Source: Variovorax sp. (GTDB lineage: Bacteria > Pseudomonadota > Gammaproteobacteria > Burkholderiales > Burkholderiaceae_C). Taken from it: a DNA stretch of 6,369 bases. Numbering within the stretch: the stretch's first letter is position 1; each line of letters begins with the position of its first letter. Location of the stretch: the NCBI GenBank assembly GCA_028292145.1, contig JAQGMX010000401.1, positions 1-6,369 of the forward strand, written 5' to 3'. Below the pieces are notes generated by a model that saw only the letters and a list, made by a program, of their open reading frames with translations, did not search any database and was not told the origin of the DNA. This document shows positions 5,782 through 6,369 of the stretch, piece by piece. The position numbers were made by a program, and so were the translations under genes.

Positions 5782-5783
<2 letters not shown>
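5779..5783 (-). promoter_or_regulatory. sucD ribosome binding site overlapping the sucC stop codon
   Basis: The minus strand reads TAAGGA, where TAA is the sucC stop and AAGGA is the Shine-Dalgarno of sucD, six nt from its ATG. Such an overlap favours translational coupling and equal amounts of the two subunits of the complex. Confidence 0.75.

Positions 5784-6369
<586 letters not shown>

Overview
The window is high-GC DNA from a bacterial chromosome, most likely a betaproteobacterium of the order Burkholderiales (Comamonadaceae-like). The evidence is the SucC/SucD sequences, a YjbE-type TerC protein directly after sucCD, a class-II-phosphodiesterase-like metallo-beta-lactamase protein of a kind I remember from Burkholderiales, and a type IVa pilin close by. 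The genus call is an inference from recollection, not a search. All eight genes lie on the minus strand, so transcription runs from the right end of the window to the left.

Right end (4879-6369): the 3' part of sucC and a complete sucD encode the two subunits of succinyl-CoA synthetase (TCA cycle). They are 9 nt apart, and the sucD ribosome binding site overlaps the sucC stop codon. A strong intrinsic terminator closes this unit at about 4787-4827.

Middle (1661-4751): four closely spaced genes follow, a TerC/YjbE-family membrane protein, a PP2C-type Ser/Thr phosphatase, a protein with one canonical and one degenerate FHA domain, and a metallo-beta-lactamase-fold enzyme resembling class II cyclic-nucleotide phosphodiesterases. 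Gaps are 19, 31 and 86 nt with no clear terminator between them, so they may be one operon. Phosphatase plus phosphothreonine reader suggests Hanks-type Ser/Thr phosphorylation signalling, but no kinase is present in the window.

Left (827-1660): a type IVa major pilin gene has its own control region: a near-consensus sigma-54 promoter, four TGTC boxes farther upstream that resemble PilR sites, a good Shine-Dalgarno, and an intrinsic terminator. This control region explains nearly all of the 229-nt gap and shows that the pilin should start at 1431, not at the upstream in-frame TTG. The pilin and its control region are visibly lower in GC than their surroundings.

Left end (1-826): the 5' part of a GT-B glycosyltransferase, probably for surface polysaccharide or another glycan, runs off the window.

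I see no mobile element, CRISPR array, tRNA or rRNA. The window is mostly conserved core chromosome. I found no clearly new system. The most informative items are the pilin control region and the kinase-less phosphatase/FHA/phosphodiesterase cluster.
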